Below, piece after piece: positions 62,541-64,000 of a DNA stretch of 64,000 nucleotides. Source of the DNA: Apostichopus japonicus (lineage: Eukaryota > Echinodermata > Holothuroidea > Aspidochirotida > Stichopodidae); assembly GCF_037975245.1 (NCBI RefSeq), contig NC_092579.1:14058678-14122677 (forward strand), given 5' to 3'. Positions within the stretch are counted from its first letter, which is position 1; each line of letters begins with the position of its first letter. Under the pieces are notes generated by a model, which was not told the origin of the DNA, made no database searches, and saw nothing but the letters and a program-made list of their open reading frames with translations. Position numbers and translations under genes: made by a program.

Positions 62541-64000
62541 TATATATTATTATTTTTGGTAAAAGTAACTTCTCTATAGATGAAATTTAAGGGTCTCCTG
62601 ATCTTATATCACTGCCGGTATATTTTTTACATTTTTGTTTCCCGAAGGAAAAACTATGTAATTACTCTCACCGACCTCTCCAACGCATTAGGACAAAATA
62701 AAAGTGTGTGCAGATGCACAGTAGTTACAAGTAACGAAAATAGTACACAAATTTATAAAAAGAGTCACAAACCTTGACGATCCTTCCCTCATTTTGCATG
62801 CCTTTTTCATTTCCCTTTTCTCTCTCTCTTTTTGGTGGGGTGGGGGGGTGGGGAGGGGATCACCCTCTCTCTCCCTCTTGGGGGGGGGTTTAGTAAGAAG
62901 AAAGTAAGATCTACTCCGGTGAAAACCAATTAAAAATTAATAAAACAAAAGAAAGCAAAGCAAAGAAAGGAAAATGACATATCCTTAATTTGTCACATTA
63001 CTTTATCGACCAAATTCCATAACAATTAAATCATAAGAATCGATATTTTCACTTCCAGACTTTTTTTTACCTCAATTAGTCTACGCACAACCTACACTTT
63101 TGTTAACGACACAGCATAATTTATCAATCCATAATGTACGTTCGTAGCATGACGTACAGCTAAACTTATCGATCTATATTGCTAGTGCAGTTCAAAGTTC
63201 TTTGATTTTTTTCTCTTTTGAAATGATACGATTTTTGACTGTACGGATTTATTAAAATATATAGTCATTCTCATAATTAAACTGTTATATACACTGAACC
63301 ATATTTTGTAAATTTAGGTCAAAATTTGAGACTGACATCCTCGTTCCCACCACCCCCCCCCCCCCCCCGCCCGGTTCCTTCTACCATGTATTGCAAAAAT
63401 ACATTGCATTTGATCATACTCATCTATGTTATTTTACAGCTGGACTTTTCGTGCCCTTTTCTATGCAAAACCAGTAAATTGTCAGGCTGGTTTCATTATG
63501 TCATACTACAATTCGCACAATTCAGCTAGTACATTCCTTATTCTAACATTGTTTTAATACATTTTGACAAAAAGAACGTACCGTACTACGGTAAGTGGGG
63601 ACCATGGACGGACAAGCTGTACCTTGAGTTACTTGTCGTGAAAACATACTTCCTCGAATCCAGCTGAATTATTTGGGACCATGTGAAGTTAACTACGGTA
63701 ATGCGAGTGTTCAAAGATGATCAACTTTGTCGGTGAGGTCTCGTGAAATGTTAGGCATCACCGTGAGCATTCAAGTTACTAGACATATTCGTTGGTTGAT
63801 ACCCCTGCTAGAAACCTCTAGTCGCACACCCAGAACCCTATTCCCACCTTCCCCCACCCCATGTTCCCCCAATTGAACAAGATAAGCTAAATGAAACCCA
63901 ATGCAAATGTTTGGTACAACACTAAGTGTCATACATGATATAGAATATTTGCTAGTGATTATCTGTGTTGGGGAAGCATATACTTGAACCTTGACATTTT
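62541..64000. other. Intergenic stretch to the window end
   Basis: G-rich tract at 62836-62890 and C-run at 63351-63368. No gene recognised. Confidence 0.5.

Overview
The window is eukaryotic genomic DNA: AT-rich, intron-rich and full of microsatellites, minisatellites and short interspersed elements. Three spliced genes can be read, all on the + strand. An alpha-2,8-sialyltransferase and the LINE and SINE types point to a marine invertebrate deuterostome. An echinoderm is my best guess, but the sequence alone does not fix the species.

Layout. (1) 3133-7695: 3' half of a BAIAP2/IRSp53-like gene, with a proline-rich linker, an SH3 domain and a polyQ/proline-rich tail. The I-BAR exons must lie upstream of the window. 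(2) 9.0-12.3 kb: two minisatellites, a tandem CRE-like triplet and a truncated LINE tail. (3) 17.9-23.1 kb: a TTAA-flanked MITE and a tRNA-derived SINE, then a complete three-exon ST8SIA-type sialyltransferase (380 or 427 aa). (4) 23-35 kb: no recognised gene; a two-copy dispersed repeat, a hAT-like MITE, TA arrays and a truncated U2-like repeat. (5) 35090-38482: a CR1/L2-type LINE with one intact 1060-codon ORF (endonuclease plus reverse transcriptase). (6) 40-45 kb: a long inverted repeat, two more U2-headed elements and three hAT-like MITEs. (7) 45411-60445: a complete 13-exon PLA2G6 (iPLA2-beta) homologue. All exon junctions are in frame, giving 800 aa, with ankyrin repeats followed by a patatin-type lipase. 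Its introns hold at least five further MITE or fold-back elements, a SINE and a large ATG array. (8) 60.7 kb: three perfect DR1 nuclear-receptor motifs spaced 31 bp. (9) 62.2 kb: a second near-identical tRNA-like SINE inside TA arrays.

The most unusual item is a family of three roughly 200-bp elements. Their 5' end matches the first ~45 nt of U2 snRNA, the body is unrelated to U2, and two copies end in an A-tail. One copy has a 16-bp target-site duplication. This is the structure of a SINE with an snRNA-derived head. Also notable is the linkage of a BAIAP2-family gene and PLA2G6 on one strand, which matches the human BAIAP2L2-PLA2G6 neighbourhood.

The three protein-coding genes have unrelated roles: actin/membrane scaffolding, Golgi sialylation and phospholipid hydrolysis. 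They do not form an operon-like unit.
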